64,000 nucleotides of DNA. Origin: Torreya grandis. Taxonomy: Eukaryota > Streptophyta > Pinopsida > Cupressales > Taxaceae. The notes beneath the pieces are model-generated. The model saw only the letters and a list, made by a program, of their open reading frames with translations, ran no database searches and had not been told where the DNA came from. Below are positions 1 to 13,900 of the stretch, piece after piece (position 1 is the first letter of the stretch; every line of letters starts with the position of its first letter). Location: positions 2,944,501-3,008,500 of the forward strand of contig JARHVA010001738.1 in NCBI GenBank assembly GCA_037957365.1, read 5' to 3'. The position numbers were made by a program, and so were the translations under genes.

Positions 1-937
1 AGCTTAGGATTAGAGTTCACAAAACCTCCCCAATTTAAAGAACCAATTACCATATTTTATTTAAATCCTGAGACAATAGGCTTGGAGAGATTAGTAACTA
101 GGACAACCATGGTTGGGATAGAAAAAATCAAATTTCAAAAGGTGGAACCTTTTATAGGTTTGACCCATATTATATAATAACATCTTGGTGAGGCTGCAAT
201 ACATGAAGAAGATGTGGAAATATTGATAGAAGAACAATAATAATAAGCCAAAGCTAGAGTCTAGCGTCTAAAAGAAAGGATCCAAAATTTGGAAAGAGAA
301 GGAGAACTTGAAAACTCTAGCGATCTTGTTGGTACCATATGCCATGATTAATATGATTGATGAGTCATTTTGTGACATGTTTAAGGAATTAAAGTCAAAT
401 AATATAAGGTAGATTACATTGGAGGACTAAGATACATTATCCAAAGACCTGATTACCTAATGGTGAGCCTCATAGGAAAAGATTACTCAGCTCCTCAACA
501 TTAAAGCAAAGAATTGGATCCCAAAAATTAGAACCATGAGTACCTAACGCACTAGAGTAAAGAGGTTTATTAAAGATGACAATGATCTTAGTATCATAAT
601 CGAGAAACTTTTTGGGAGCATACTTGTCAATCCTACATAGAATACTACCCTTGGCTTGATCAATGATGAAGATTTCAAGCATAGGGCCACTATGGTGACT
701 CAAGAAATCGAAGGTAAAATCAAAGGTTATTCTAGATAGTAAAACAACAAGATCTTAGATATGATATTCAATATAGGTGAGAGGATCAACGAAGCTATAA
801 GCATTAAGGATGCCTTGGCTAGAAATGACAAAGAATTTGATGAGCTAGTAGACGTAGAGGAAGAGTACACTGTGAATCTTACTGTGGATCTTGAGCTAGT
901 TGATGAACAACATGAGAGGGCCATGAGCATCCTTTAA
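1..937 (+). pseudogene. 3' part of a retroelement accessory ORF with a coiled coil
   Basis: Two overlapping plus-strand readings cover this stretch, joined by at least one frameshift and cut by stops at likely CAG/CAA sites. The first, near base 1, reads SLGLEFTKPPQFKEPITIFY and then a Glu/Gln/Arg-rich heptad-like stretch (around 200-320) expected to form a coiled coil. The second ends at TAA 935-937 after an acidic tail (EYTVNLTVDLELVDEQHERA). The style, a globular part followed by a coiled coil, resembles the accessory ORF1 of plant Tat/Ogre-like Ty3 elements, seen better at 57030-60050. It is the truncated 3' end of an element that starts outside the window. The family assignment is by resemblance only. 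Confidence 0.45.
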
Positions 938-1300
938 TAATAAATAGGGGCCCCACCAATAAGTTAGAGCAATATTCTATTCTAATAAAAACTAGGTAAA
1001 ATTTTATAATAAAATATTCCATTGTAAAGGCATATGCTCATTTTTTATCATATTTTTCTCTAGGTCAGTATGATTTGGGAAGGCACATGTATTATAGAGC
1101 TTGTAAGGATATATATCCTTACCTTTCTACACATGTATTTTGTAACTGACTGGTATACTACCTATTCTTGTTATAAAAGCATGTATCACCGTTGTAAAAA
1201 GAGAGTTTTTTGAGCAACTTTGTACACTTGAAGAAATTAATAGAATCAAATAATTCTATAAAGATTGTCTATTTTGATGTAATAATTACTAATATAGTTT
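938..1300 (+). promoter_or_regulatory. LTR-like stretch with TATA box and poly(A)-type signal
   Basis: Directly after the stop codons comes a purine run (AATAGGGG, about 946-953), which could be the polypurine tract of the preceding element. A TATA box (TTATAAAAG) lies at 1171-1179 and an AATAGAATCAAATAA stretch near 1240 looks like a polyadenylation region. The order ORF end, purine tract, TATA, poly(A) signal is that of a 3' LTR. I could not find a second copy in the window, so the LTR limits are unknown. From 1300 to 2000 I see nothing further. Confidence 0.35.
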
Positions 1301-1999
1301 TTCTCTTAATTGTTAGTAGAGGTCTTGAATCTTAATAGTGTCTTTGAATTCTTAATAACATTCTCTAATCATAGGGTTTTTGATTTATGCATATGATCTA
1401 TTAGTCAAAGGATCTTAGGTTCTACTTGATTTCATTTTACTTTGTATTCAGATGGACAATGGCTATTTGATTATAATTGTAAATCCCTAAAGTATAAATA
1501 GTTCTTACTTGTGATTCATAAACATTTTCCTCTAAAGTTTGCTTGATATATAATAAGATTTAAGCTTATGATATGTTGCATTATATATTTTTAAAATGCA
1601 TATTCAGTTTCCATTAATAATTTATCATAATGTTCATGACTAAATAGGCAATCATTTTTATTTTATGTACTACCCTTCTCTTCGTTGTTTTTTACATGAT
1701 GATCACTTTAATTTTAGCCACATTATAAATATCCATTTAGATTAGTTTGTATCTTTAATTACGAATTTAATTCACTAAGTATTAGTAAGGATTCAAGAAG
1801 AATGGGCCAAGGTGGATCCCAACCACTAAAATTATATAAATATTGTGGAATATTTATCTTACTCTACTTCTATTTCACCATAGGCAACCGGATTATCAAA
1901 ACCTACAACTCATGCTCTAAATTTTCTAAGTTATAAAATGAGAAGTTTTATTTAAACACTAAGGGCACCTATAGGGAATTTAGAAGCATCAACACCTGG

Positions 2000-2996
2000 C
2001 CCTTTAAATATCTTCACTATGTTGGGTGGGTCCCATAATGGTGATTTATCACTATCAATCCACATGGCCTAATCTCAAAGCAATAGAAAACAAAATCTCA
2101 TATCATTGCCCTTTACATTTTTTGTAATGAATAAATCCTTATGGCCATAACATATCCTTATTGAGATAGATGAAATGATCTAGGAAGTCCAGAGACTCAG
2201 GAGCTAAGAACCATTAGATTGTAGACCAAAGAACCAATTAATCTTCATGTGGATTTACATTACCATGAATGTTCCAAGTGTTGATCATTCAAGACTCTAG
2301 AGGCTTGGAATATCAGAACCATTAGAACATGGGAACACAAAATAGTTAAATTTTCCAATAAAGAGGTGAAGTTTTTGTGTTTCCATTTTAACATGAATAT
2401 GCCATGGGGTGAGTTTGCAAATCCTAGGATACCAAAATACTTAAACTTTTAACAATGTATAAATCTTGTAAATTTCCATAAATTTGAAGACTTATAAATT
2501 TTGAAATAATCCAAAGCTCTAAATACATATAAATTTTACAATCATCAAAATATATAAATACTTAAAAATTATACAATTGTCCAAAGCTCTAAAGACTTAA
2601 TTTTTTTGAAATTGTCTAAAGCCATGAATGAGTGAGAGCATCACGTGTCACAACTACATGGAATCATCAATATGGACCTAGTTATACGAAATAAATGGTG
2701 TTTGGATGTTAATCCTTTAATACAAAATATATTCTTAGACATATAAAGATTAGTTATGTTAGCTAACAAATTAGAACATCATATAAAAAGTAAATTTCAT
2801 GAAAAACTAAGCTTCAAAATGACTTAAGATACTAGTTTAAGATTGGTTTTTTATAATTTGAACATGTACAATGTTAAATTTCATAAAAATATCCCTAGAT
2901 TTAATATTCATGATTGCCTAGTTATAGGTCTTTAGGATCATATATCCCTGAATAAAGGTTTTACAATAATGGATCCTTGTTTTAAAATTTTAAAAT

Positions 2997-3036
<40 letters not shown>

Positions 3037-3045
3037 GAAATAAAA
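2000..3045. repeat. Long direct repeat L, probable LTR flanking element A (left copy)
   Basis: About 1.05 kb that recurs in the same orientation at 14678-15736. Shared landmarks, in order, are CCCTTTAAATATCTTCA at the left edge, TTGTAGACCAAAGAAC, ACATGGGAACACAAA, a run of 'ccaaagctctaaag' phrases, and a TGTGTTA end. The copies are diverged and carry indels, so the insertion is old. Their spacing and position either side of a gag-pol region suggest LTRs. The strand is left open because the primer-site-like sequence at its right edge points one way and the enclosed pol points the other. Confidence 0.6.
2999..3033. repeat. (TG)n microsatellite inside repeat L
   Basis: An uninterrupted run of about 17 TG units near the right end of repeat L. 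The matching place in the other copy (about 15715-15725) has only a short GTTTGTGTGTT, so the run expanded after the two copies separated. Confidence 0.9.
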
Positions 3046-3047
3046 AA

Positions 3048-3064
3048 TGGTGACTCATAGGGGA
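3048..3064 (+). other. Possible primer-binding site next to repeat L
   Basis: TGGTGACTCATAGGGGA follows the end of repeat L by two or three bases. It resembles the TGGCGACTC... sites that follow the 5' LTR of many plant Tat/Ogre-like elements, allowing for C-to-T decay. If real, it makes L a plus-strand 5' LTR, which conflicts with the minus-strand coding of the element to its right. It may be chance. Confidence 0.3.
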
Positions 3065-4559
3065 AAATACTCATAATTATTTTAAGAACCTAGAATTTTA
3101 GAAATATATTATGATAAAACTTTAATCTTCACAAAGAAAAAATAAGGAAATCTAACTTCTAGAATAAACTCCTACATCCTGATGCAACATACCAACCTTC
3201 CCATTCCTTAGATTAGTGTGTGATCTAGCGAAATTAATTTCCCTTTGTCATGAATATTTTTATGAAGACCCAAATAAACACTTTGGTTTTCATTTTAAAT
3301 TTTGATTTCATAACCAATAAAAAAGCAAGCCTGGGTGTTGCTCTCCTACTAACCAAACATACATATCCCTAATAGAGATACCGCTAGTTCCACCTAAACA
3401 CTTGCTCTATACCAACCAAGCATCCATAACTATAATATATTTTACTTGAATATCCTATCTCCTATAAGTATTTTTTAAACATAAATAGAGGAAGGTTAGG
3501 AACCACCTTTGGTTGGGTGTATGAATAAGAATACTTATTGGTCAATATGTCCCTGTTAGTATGTATCTAGTCATATTTATATCATATCTTGCCCAAGTTT
3601 TAGCATATGATAGTGCAATGAATATTTGGAAATGGGAATATTTTATTAAATTTGCATGATTATATTATATCAAATACCAATATTTAATTGAAATTATTTA
3701 ATCTAAATAGAATAAAATATAGTCACAATACATACATCAACTCCATAAAGTCTAATAATGTTAGAATAAATTTCCATGAGCACAATTATGATCCCTTTAG
3801 GTATCATCCCCTATATTTTGGCTTATAAATTTGTATTTAGTTCAAGAATTTGTTTGGGATAGTTCTACAACTTAAGAAAACTAAACTATAAAGCATGGAA
3901 CTAATCTATCAAAAACAAAAAAACTACCCTAAAGGAAACCAAGTGAAAAAATGGAAATATAATATAGAAAGTAGGAAATATAATACAATCTTACTATAAA
4001 TATCTATGTATAGTTCACTTTGATGCATTTATAGTTGGGGTAGACATAAAATTATGCTTCAAAAACTAATCCATTGATTAGAAAGGTGAGGTCTTTACCT
4101 TGGATTTATTTCAACCAAAACACATTATTTATAAAGATTTTATATACTTAATATGGTGCAATCTATAATGGAGTGATATTTTCATGTTTTATTTTCTTCT
4201 CATGTGATTTATCTTAGATGAGCATGAGGTCTAAAATCCTGAAAGACTTGATTTTGGATATCTTGTCAAATTAGAATTTGAAAATATCTTGATGTTTGGT
4301 GAAGTTATGTAGTGCTTTAGTTCTTATCTCTTCTAACTAAATAATCTTGAGTAGTCTAGAAGTAATTCTCTCATCTTCACCTATATAATGTTTCATTAAT
4401 AGGTACATTGGTAGTTTGAGAGTGATGGGAAGATTGTATATCATCCATATAGTATCATAAAATATGAATCCTTGAGATATTACTTATGCCTAGTCTTTTC
4501 TTACCATAGTGCATATTTAAATAAGAGATGCCATTATCTCATTTTATTCTATGGAAACT

Positions 4560-5050
4560 TATTTATGGAATCCATTAGGTTTTATTGGTTGATTCGGTCA
4601 TTCCATTTCTTTCTAGGTAATGATTTGAAGTGAAATTTAGTGTGTTATAATTATGGTAGGCCCATTCTATAAATTTAGTAGATTGGAATGCTAGAACATT
4701 ATCATAAACCAATGAAATGGGTGTGCCAAATATATTGACTATATTTCCCTAAATGAAATTGATGGCATCTATGGCTCATGAATTCTTAGTAGTAATATCC
4801 TCTATCTACTTAGTATAATAATCGGTAGCCATGAGGACAAACTTGTTTCATTTTTAAAGTTTAGATTTATTACCCCCAATGAATTTTAGGCCCCATTAGG
4901 AAAAAAGGCATCTTTCAATGACTGGATGTAAAGATATAGCAGCATCCACCTATCTCTTCATAAACACCTAGTTCCCATGGTAGTTTATGTTTATGTTATG
5001 GGCATGCTTGAAGATTTCAGGCTAGTACTAACCCATCCTTATAATTTTAT
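4560..5050 (-). pseudogene. Integrase core of element A
   Basis: Integrase joins the cDNA to host DNA. On the minus strand the core reads MATDYYTK with the first catalytic Asp (about 4825), then GTPISLVYDNVLAFQ with the second Asp, and later NGMTESTNKT with the catalytic Glu (about 4600). Exactly 35 residues separate the second Asp from the Glu, the D-35-E spacing of retroviral-type integrases, with no frameshift across that interval. Stops interrupt the frame after YYTK, in KNS-AI, in INFI-GN and after NKT. The family is Ty3/gypsy. The gene is dead because of the stops, although its active-site residues survive. Confidence 0.85.
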
Positions 5051-5639
5051 TAGCTATAATATTTCTAAAGTGATGCCTGCTTCTGACATTTTGATTTAGG
5101 TTAGCTAGGATGTCCTTAGCTTATTCTTTCAAAAAACAAATTAGGTAGACGTATTCATAGTTATTTATATAAAATACCCATTTATTGATCATGAAATGAG
5201 TTGATTTGAGATTGAGGACTCACTTTTAATCTCTACTTAACTCTAGAGGGCATGCCCCTATAACTAAGTAATGGATGATATGTGAGTACCATTTCCTTCA
5301 TGTTACTTAGGCTTTATTGATTTATTCAATGTGTGTACATGGGTCAAATTGAGTTATTAGATGGATGAGGTCTTAGCCACATACCATTTTAGCTGGTCTA
5401 ATTTTTAGGTGAAACTCCTAAAGTTTAACCATTCACTTTCTTCCCCTTTCTCCCAATTCATTCTAGCTAAACATAAGTTTGATAACTAAGTTGGGGACAA
5501 TGGCATATGTCTTATTGAACATAGAATATAATGTATGATTTTTTGATGGGTTTAATTAAGGCATATATCTACTTATCAATTATGGAATATTTACTTCCAA
5601 ATCCTTTAGGTTAATACTCATGAAGGCAATGGGATGCTC
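5051..5639 (-). pseudogene. RNase H to integrase linker of element A, poorly preserved
   Basis: This lies between the recognisable RT/RNase H part and the integrase core, where RNase H and the integrase zinc-binding region are expected. I could not read a motif confidently in any minus-strand frame. The call rests on position alone. Confidence 0.35.
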
Positions 5640-6660
5640 ATTGTCTTTAATATAGTATTAATTGTATGTTCTAAAGTTAATGAATAAATATATAAATGTT
5701 TATTAAAATATAGGTTGATTAGGATTGGGGCTTGAGTGATTGCCATTTTGATGTCCTAGAAAGATTTCTTGGCATCCATTGTCTAGTCAATCTTGGCATC
5801 CTATTTCAACATGGCATTTAATGGTTCCATGATTTCTATAAAATCAAAAATGAACTTTCTCACAAAGTGGATCTTGCCAAAGAAAGACTTCAAATCCTTA
5901 TTTCTATTAGATGGAGTTATATTAGAGATGGTCTAGATGTAGTTTGTGTTGATGGACATCCCTTCTTTGTTGATAATATATCCCAATAAGTTTTCTTCAG
6001 TAACTCTAAAAATGCAATTTTTGGGGTTTTAAAAAAGTCTATACCTTTTCCACATGTCTAGGACTTTCAATAGATGGCCTATATGGTTAGATATGATATT
6101 GTAAAACAATATAATATCATTCATGTAAATGATGATGTAATTCTTGACCAATCCTTAAAAGGTAAAATCTATCACTCTCTAGAAAGTGGTTCCTACATTT
6201 ATTAGGCTAAATGACATCCTTTTGTACGTAGAGATTCCCCATTTGGTGGTGAAGGAAGTCTTCATCCTATCTTATACCTTAACTAATGTGTAGTTTTAGA
6301 ACGTGAATTCATCCAAGAGGGCATCATCTCTGAGCCGCTCACCATCTATATTACCTCATTCAGAGAAGATAGAGGAAAATTATCCCTTTTTGAGGCTCTA
6401 CTTAAGCTCCTAAATTAACACATAATATGATTTCTCTATTATTTTTCCTTATTGGTACTAGGTTAGCTAGCCAATTTGAGTTCCTAATTTTGAAAATAAT
6501 TTTGGAATCTAAGACATTTTGTACTTCAGTCTCTATGAGAGGTTCTAGGAATAAGTTTACTGATCTCTATCTTTTCCTGAATGGATTCTGTTTTGGACTT
6601 AAAGGGATGGTATGGGAAATGACCCTTAGATCAAAGATCTTTAGGTCATCATATGTATAA
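5640..6660 (-). pseudogene. Reverse transcriptase (and start of RNase H) of element A
   Basis: Minus-strand reading gives FTTKWGISTYKRMSFSLINV (about 6250-6190), the counterpart of the conserved plant Ty3 RT block, followed by YIIIYMNDIILF near 6120, the decayed catalytic YxDD box in which the first Asp is Asn. Downstream is FGKIHFVRKFIFDFIEIMEP (about 5870) and then WTMDAKKSFQDIKMAITQAP with one stop at a Gln position (about 5760), the usual connection into RNase H. The frame is continuous apart from stops. The open plus-strand frame at 6427-6660 is a shadow of this region. Confidence 0.85.
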
Positions 6661-7503
6661 TAAATGACATCCTTGTAATCTATAATCAATCCATTCATCC
6701 TATGATTTTAATATTAAGTATAGATTATACATATATTCACTAGTTTTGGAGTCTAATAATTCCCCAATTTTTCTTTCGTGAAGCCATAATCAATTAATTC
6801 AATTTGATTCTACTTTTAGGCCCAAAGGTCAACATCAAAATATAATTGTAATGAATCCATGCCCAAGGGGATTTATTTTTATCTTATATGTAAAACACTA
6901 TCTTCATATATATCTTCAATTTACATATGTTAGATATTCCCTTCATCTATTATCTAGGCCATAAAAGTTCTTGAGCTATTGAGGAAATTTATAATTTATT
7001 AATCATCATCAACAGAATAGAAGTTATCAATATTATTAGGAATATAAGGGTATGGGACCAGTTACACTAAAAATTTATGCATTTTTGATTCCCAAAGTGG
7101 GCCTAGATTAGCAATAGAAGCTGCTAATGAATCATTTGTCTGATTATTTTCTCTTTGGATGTCCTTTATGTTAAATGCTTTAAACGATTGAATTAAGTCC
7201 CAAATTTAGCTTTCATACTTATTTAGGTATGTAATCTCACATTGGTACCTTTTTATATGGTTTATAACTTTTTTAGAGTCATCAAACACTAGTAGTTATT
7301 TAGCATTTTTATTTTAATGTAAATTGTAGGCCTAAGATTAGGGCTTCATACTCAACCATATTACTAGTTTATGAGAATTAAAACCTATGAGAATATAGGT
7401 ATTGTTTACATTTTGGGTCCATTAATCACACACCCTTGAAATAGCCTTATTTTACACATACCCCATCAAAGTGGGATGTCCACAATTACGAAGTACCTTC
7501 AAA

Positions 7504-7980
7504 TTATTCTTCACACAATTTTTGTTTGGTCATAAAAATATGCATGCCTACATGTGTTGATATAAATTCAACTTTCTCATGCTTGATGTTGTACTCAGTA
7601 ATCAAGTAATTCATATTTGTCTCCTTATCTAACATAATTTGATTCGGTACCACTTTCCAAGGTTTCCACATGTGGGATAAATCTATGGTCATGTACTCAC
7701 TTAACATTTTTGACTAGTCTTAGCTTAGAATCAAGTTGTATGCCTCTAAAATGTCCATGACTAGGATATCAAATTTTTTCTACTCAAATTTCTCTAATAT
7801 CAAATGTATGTTCATATTTTTTAATTATATGACACATGGGACTAAGTATTTATCCAACTATAGTACCACTTATTATGACTTGTCAAGTATCAAGCCTAAC
7901 TTTTGGTAAGCAACCATAGGCTCACACTAGCTGATGCCCCAAAATCAACTAGGAAATTGTGTATATTTTTGTCAAACATT
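7504..7980 (-). pseudogene. Retropepsin-like aspartic protease of element A
   Basis: The minus strand reads NIHNFLVDFGASASV (about 7965-7925). This is the D-S/T-G-A active site with Ser changed to Phe, a single C-to-T step. Further on comes FDILVMDILEAYNLILS (about 7770), the second conserved protease block, then an open 67-residue piece (7707-7504) that continues toward RT (IDLSHMWKPWKVVPNQIMLD). The protease would mature Gag-Pol. Stops and the Phe substitution make it inactive. Confidence 0.75.
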
Positions 7981-7999
7981 TAAATTATTAATATTAATA

Positions 8000-9850
8000 A
8001 AGATACTAAAATTTTATATTTTTACATAATTACATTTTCATGGGTAGCCTTGAACTTGTCATAAGTCTTCCATGTTATGGCCTTGAGTAGTATCTCCCTT
8101 TATTTAGTGATCTAAACTAGCTCATGAAGACTGATATTAGATTTAATCTTTTTCTTGTCTTTAACAATATTATATCCTCCCTTGAAATGATGTTCAAATA
8201 ATTATGGTTTATCTTTTTGATTAGGAGGAATTTGATTATTCCTCTTAGCTAGATGTGGATTATCTCTCCATGGTAGGGATAGATTATTGTTAACATTCAG
8301 ATTAGGAGTAGTATCACTATTATTGAGAGATGTTGAAAAAGTCATAGGATACTTAATTCTTAGGTTATATTTTTCCCTGACCTAATGATATTTTTGGAAA
8401 TAATGAACCTCATTAGTTTTATCCTCATGTTCATTATCATCTTCCCCTAATAAAGGGAAGTAATAAGTGTTAAAGACCATAGTCATGCTAGGGTTACCTG
8501 ATGAATTTGATGAAAATGGTTCTTATTGAGTAATAAAGTTTTCCTCAATCTTCATTTCCTATTAGAAGATTTCAAAATTACTGTATAACTCGATATAATA
8601 TAGTTCCCCATGGTGTGTAGTTTTATGGTATTGGAACTAGTTTAGAAGAGTTGTGTCAATGGTGTTGATCTATGGCATCTCATTATATTGAACTTTATGT
8701 TTTTGATTATTTCTAGACCTATTGAAATTCATGTTATATATTTGGAATGCATAAACTTGATTGTTGTGATTAGAGTTTTATCTACCTATATTTCCCATAC
8801 ATTTTTGCATGCTAAGGAACTCATTACTCATTTTTTGTAACATCCTCTGAATGGATTCCATCTCTATCTTAGTTTAGTTAGGAGCATTCTCTTATGTGTA
8901 ATTGATATTTTTTGGTAGAGAAGGCTAAATATGGCTATAGTGATTAAAAGTATAATTATTCAATAAACCAAGATGTTGTTTCTAGGAAACATGGGTTAGT
9001 GGCAATTTATTGTCCATTGGGGTCTAGTTTTGGGATGCAACATTATAGGTTACATTATTTATTAGCCTAAAATATGGGTAGACATGTCCATTAATTAGTA
9101 CAAGTAATGATTTTAACTAATGGCATAGTTATTTATCCACATTAATTGCCTTCATGTAGTTAGGGTAAAGTATCAATGTGGAAAACCCTATGTAGAAACA
9201 TAATAATAATGGAATTTAGGGTGTTTTTACACATTTCAAGGGTTAATGTCTCATTAAGATCTTGTCTCATGTTGGTAAAGTTTTTATATATAATACGTGT
9301 ACTTATAACTTGCCCAAATTGGGCTAAGTAAGTATCTTAATAGTTTATCCAAGTTAAAATTGACCCTTATGGAATATTTATAAACTAGTCATATTTTGAT
9401 TATTACAAAGTGAAAGGGAATAGTCTACAAGCCATGTCCTCATAAGTTATATTTAGGATACCCAAGGTAGATTTGAAAGAATTTACATGTTCTTCTATAG
9501 TCCTTCCTTCTAAGATATAAAAGGAATATATTTCTCTAAATTTCTAGGAAAATCATGCATGACTCTTGCAATATTGATATTCAAGATAATTAACTAAGGT
9601 ATGGATTGAGTTTGGATATTGGATAGAGGTGGAGTATTAGTAGGTAGATTCTAAGGATGGGACATTGAAACTATTTTAATATGATGTTATCTTCTTGGAA
9701 ATGATGATTCTACCCTAGGTCTTCTATAAATATCTCTATCAGAGCTAACCTTTATATGGACCTTAAAAGGTGGTTGTAATAGGTTATTATCTAAGGTTGA
9801 CCTTATAATTCATATATTTTAATCCAACACCACTCAAGTGATATTACATC
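8000..9850 (-). pseudogene. Gag of element A
   Basis: Gag forms the particle that packages the RNA. On the minus strand the most telling block is TWINYQDTYLAQFGQ followed by NFTNMRQDLNETLT (about 9360-9200), which matches the W-x-x-F-x-x-x-F...NETL pattern of plant retrotransposon Gag (Retrotrans_gag family). Stops and at least one frameshift interrupt it. A polar, Asn/Gln-rich tail leads to the protease. I do not see an intact zinc knuckle. Confidence 0.65.
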
Positions 9851-10999
9851 TTAAGATAAAGGTGAAGGATGGAGGTCCTCATTCTAGTGCGAAATTAAAA
9901 CTTTTGTTGAAGTGTGTTTTATACACACCCCAAAAATTACTATGAGGTTGCCTCTAACATGTTAGGATCAGTAAATAGACTCAATCCAAGGTATGATTGT
10001 TAGGGTATTTAATTTTATAGAAACCTATTAGTGGAATAATGGTGAGTGGTATAGATTATTTACCATGGATAAAATAACTATTAGTGAACCTAGATATACA
10101 TGGAATGGGTAGAGGGATTATGTGTATAACTAAGGTATGTAGGATTTAAAAATAAACTTTAAAAAAGGGAAAAGTAACGTACAAAATAAATCCTATGGAA
10201 ACCTAGGGATAAAGACTTTCAATACTATTTTTTAAACTCAAATAAGACAAGGAACCTAAACTAATACTTGTTTAAATCTGTTGTATCACACAAAAAATTA
10301 AATATAGTGAAGAGACAAAGGGAACCATAACATAATATACTTAAACATGCATAAATCAAAGGTTGCTTTATTGTCAAATTATTATTGCACATTAACAAGA
10401 GGATTATGATAACATGCAAAATATATTCAAATCATCTATAACTAAAAATTAAAGACTATTTTAAATTAGATAGCTCATACACAATCAAATCACTAATATT
10501 CCATAATGATAGAACATGTTAATAAATCCAAAAAATTGGAGAAGAATCAAGATTTGCACATAAAAATTAAGTCAATAAGAAATTCTTTGAATTTCCTAAT
10601 AATTTGAATATATAAAATTATCCTCATTTTGGGACTAGGAGGTTGCATATATTAATAATCTTGGGTTGGGGAAGGTCTCATCTCTTCAAGTTTCACATAC
10701 AATTACAAGTTAAATAATATAACCTTTCATTTAAAATGATACAATCATACATGTATGATGATAATACTCAGAATAGACTTCCCATCTAGAAATACAATAT
10801 GAATGTAAAATAAATAGAATGGGATATACATTTCCCCCTTGGTGATAACCATGTAGATACATAATAATTCTAAAATTAAAGTGTTGATGCAACAATTCTA
10901 ACTAGAATAGTTAATATAGATACTATAGTTACAACTAAGGCAAGGCCAAAGAGATTTGTGAAGTTGGGAGCAATTAGAACTAGTTGTGTGCATGAGACC
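9851..10999. other. Spacer between ORF1 and gag of element A
   Basis: No coding frame, tandem repeat or structured signal is recognised. A non-coding gap between ORF1 and gag is also seen in element H (60051-61979), so it fits the layout. Confidence 0.4.
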
Positions 11000-13900
11000 A
11001 AACCAAAAGTTTCTTCTTTATATCTTTTATATTCACCTAGGTCATACGCTTCATCAAATTCATTATCTACAATTTCAAAATTAGTAATGAAGGCCTCAAA
11101 ATCTTGACTACCTCAAACATTAATCTTTCATGATCTACCTATGAAATCTTAAATTCATTTATTAAAGCCTTTAGTCTTGTTACCATATATTTATCAAAAC
11201 TAACCAAATGCAATATTTATTCATTTTGTTATATACTATCATTTTCACTTCTTGCCTAATGTTTTCAATAGTCAAGTGGAAAAGGTTCTCAAAATTGGGT
11301 CTATTGACTAGTTCCCGTACTTGGGTGATTACCATGGTTACTATCATATCTCCCAAAATTTGTAGTGCCTCACTCTCATGACTAATAAAAATCCCTAATA
11401 GATTATTCATTTATTTATGCCAATTTATGGTAGCATCCCTCTTGTCAATCACATAGTTTAAACACTAATAAGCATCCATAGTAGTCATAAGATTCAACTA
11501 ATCAAATTTGATAATCCTAGATAACTAAAACAATAAATTCAATATTATTTATTTATCCTTAATCTTATTCCATAGTGTAAAAATATCTCATTTTTGGGCT
11601 TGATTGCCAATCTTGTCACTTTGATGATGTAAAAAATATTGTATAGCTTTGTAGTCATACTCTAGACATTAGCAATCACTTCTTTAGGAGCCTATGTAAT
11701 ATGTATTTACTTCCATATTTTTAAGGCCTACTTATTACTTAGGTACATTTCATTCATTTCCACCCTAGTGGAACCCACAAAAGTTTTGAAATCCCTAATA
11801 AAATTAGTAGGGTTATTGGGATTTCTTTTTTCAATCTTGGCTAAAGAGAACAAGTTTTATCTTTATTCAAATTACACCATACATTTTTTTCTCATGTTGA
11901 CAATATTTATCTTCCTCACTCTCTTAATAGTCACACTTTTCTTAATGAACTAATTGGAGACTATGGGTAGCTCTATTAAAACCATGTTTTGTCTTTCATC
12001 TTGGATATTATACATCTCCCTCAGCCATTGTGAAAAAATAAGTTCTTTCATTTCTTGTTCTTGAGAAATTTTGAAAAATAAGTTATTATTTTATTGAAAT
12101 AAGTGCCTCTATTTCAACCACTATGATTATATCTTTTTATATAATAGGGATACTAAATGATGACCTCTCTTCTAGTTTCTTAATCTTGGGAGGGACTAGG
12201 GGGTGTATTTTTTCTTCCTTTGGTAGGTGAATATGGGTGGAATGGAAGGTGGATGAGATGGTAGAGGGGTTATGATAAAAACTTGGTAGGAAGTGGTGTT
12301 GAAGGTGATGAGGTAGAAGGAGTGGAAGGCATAAGGATTACTTGAGGGGACTTAGGAGATTATGGATATTTAAGTGAAATTGGATTTTAAGTAAAATCAA
12401 TTTGAAATAATTTAGGAAGGATTACTTGGGTGACTGTAGTAAGGGTAAATAAATGAGTCATCACAAAACTTTTCTTCTTTGTTTAGTTGAAGAAGCATTT
12501 GATCTCTCCCTTGTAATTGTTGTGCTCAAGATTTGTACATGTGAAGCTATTAAAGTATAAGGGACTTGAGGACTATGAATTCCTCTCATAATATTCCTCT
12601 TAAGATGATGATTTTATTCTCTCTAACTACACATTTTTTTTGGTTGTTCATCTATAGGCTCTGCTAAAGGGGGAAGAGGTTGATCTTATCGCTGAGAGCC
12701 ATGTGGTGGAGATAGATTCAATTTATGACTCCATGCATTTTGGGCCTCTTCTTATATTACCTCCAAGTTATATTATAATTTTTTGTAAAGTATGATAGAC
12801 ATTGATTTATCTTTCATACTTATCCATACTTCTAAATCATCTTAGGCATTTATAAAAATTTGATCATGATCATATGCCTAGTGATTATTAGAGACATGCA
12901 CTTTATTATTTTCTAGGGTTTTTTTTAGATACCATTTTATTTTCTTCCTGGGGTCCCTATTCTCTAAAATAATCAAGTTGTAAGTTATATTGTGTTCTAG
13001 CCTTATTGGATTGAATGAAATGTGACCTAGTCACATATTGATGTTACCCAATTCTAAAGGGAGTCTTGAAGTATTAGTCTAAGTGTCTCTGAAACAATTC
13101 CTCATCAATACTATTAAATATTTGATAGGTTATTTCATGTTTCAAAATATGGTCTAGAACATGATGTGTTAATATTATAGGAGAAGTCATGGTTCCTTAT
13201 ACTTGGATGATGGTTACATCTAGATATAACCAGTAATCTTTTATTACCCTTAGGTTCCTTGTCATATTTTTGATAGTTTTGGAATTGGGGTTCCCTATAT
13301 TGCTTAGTATATATATGACGATATACCTCATTCATTTTCCTTCTTATTTTATTCATATACATATGAATGAACATAAATGAAAACTCCTCTCTAACCTTGT
13401 TTCCCAAATATTCATATGACGGATGTTATTCCTCACCATAGGGCTTAAAAACAATGTCCATTACTGATTTTAGCAAGAAATCATGTATAAATTATTTTCC
13501 TTAGGACTATAATCAAGGTAGAGTATATGTGAATTTATTCTTACACTTATAGTATCCCCCAATTCCACCAATTTGTTAGTTATCATGATTATATCAATAG
13601 TTAAACCATTCAACTCAAACATATGCAATATTGAGGAAAACATATAATCTATTTAAAAGTGTCATTTCTATTGCAACTCTAGGTCTAAATTTAATTATGA
13701 AATTAGAGGAGATCACCCCTTTAGACTCAACATATAACCCTTTACAATACATTTCTTTAATTTTTCACCTAAAATGTTATTATCAAGCCAAATAATGGCT
13801 AAAACTTGATTGTAGTAAGTCTCATAGTAGGGGATCCTAAGATATATTTGTTATGCCCTTCCCAAATTATAAGTAGAGGTAGTTTAGAATTTAATTACAT

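Noticed and set aside
3228..9900. Possible separate LTR pair of element A starting GCGAAATTAA at about 3231 and 9892
   Set aside because: Similarity stops after about 40 bases, and the second site would fall between gag and ORF1.
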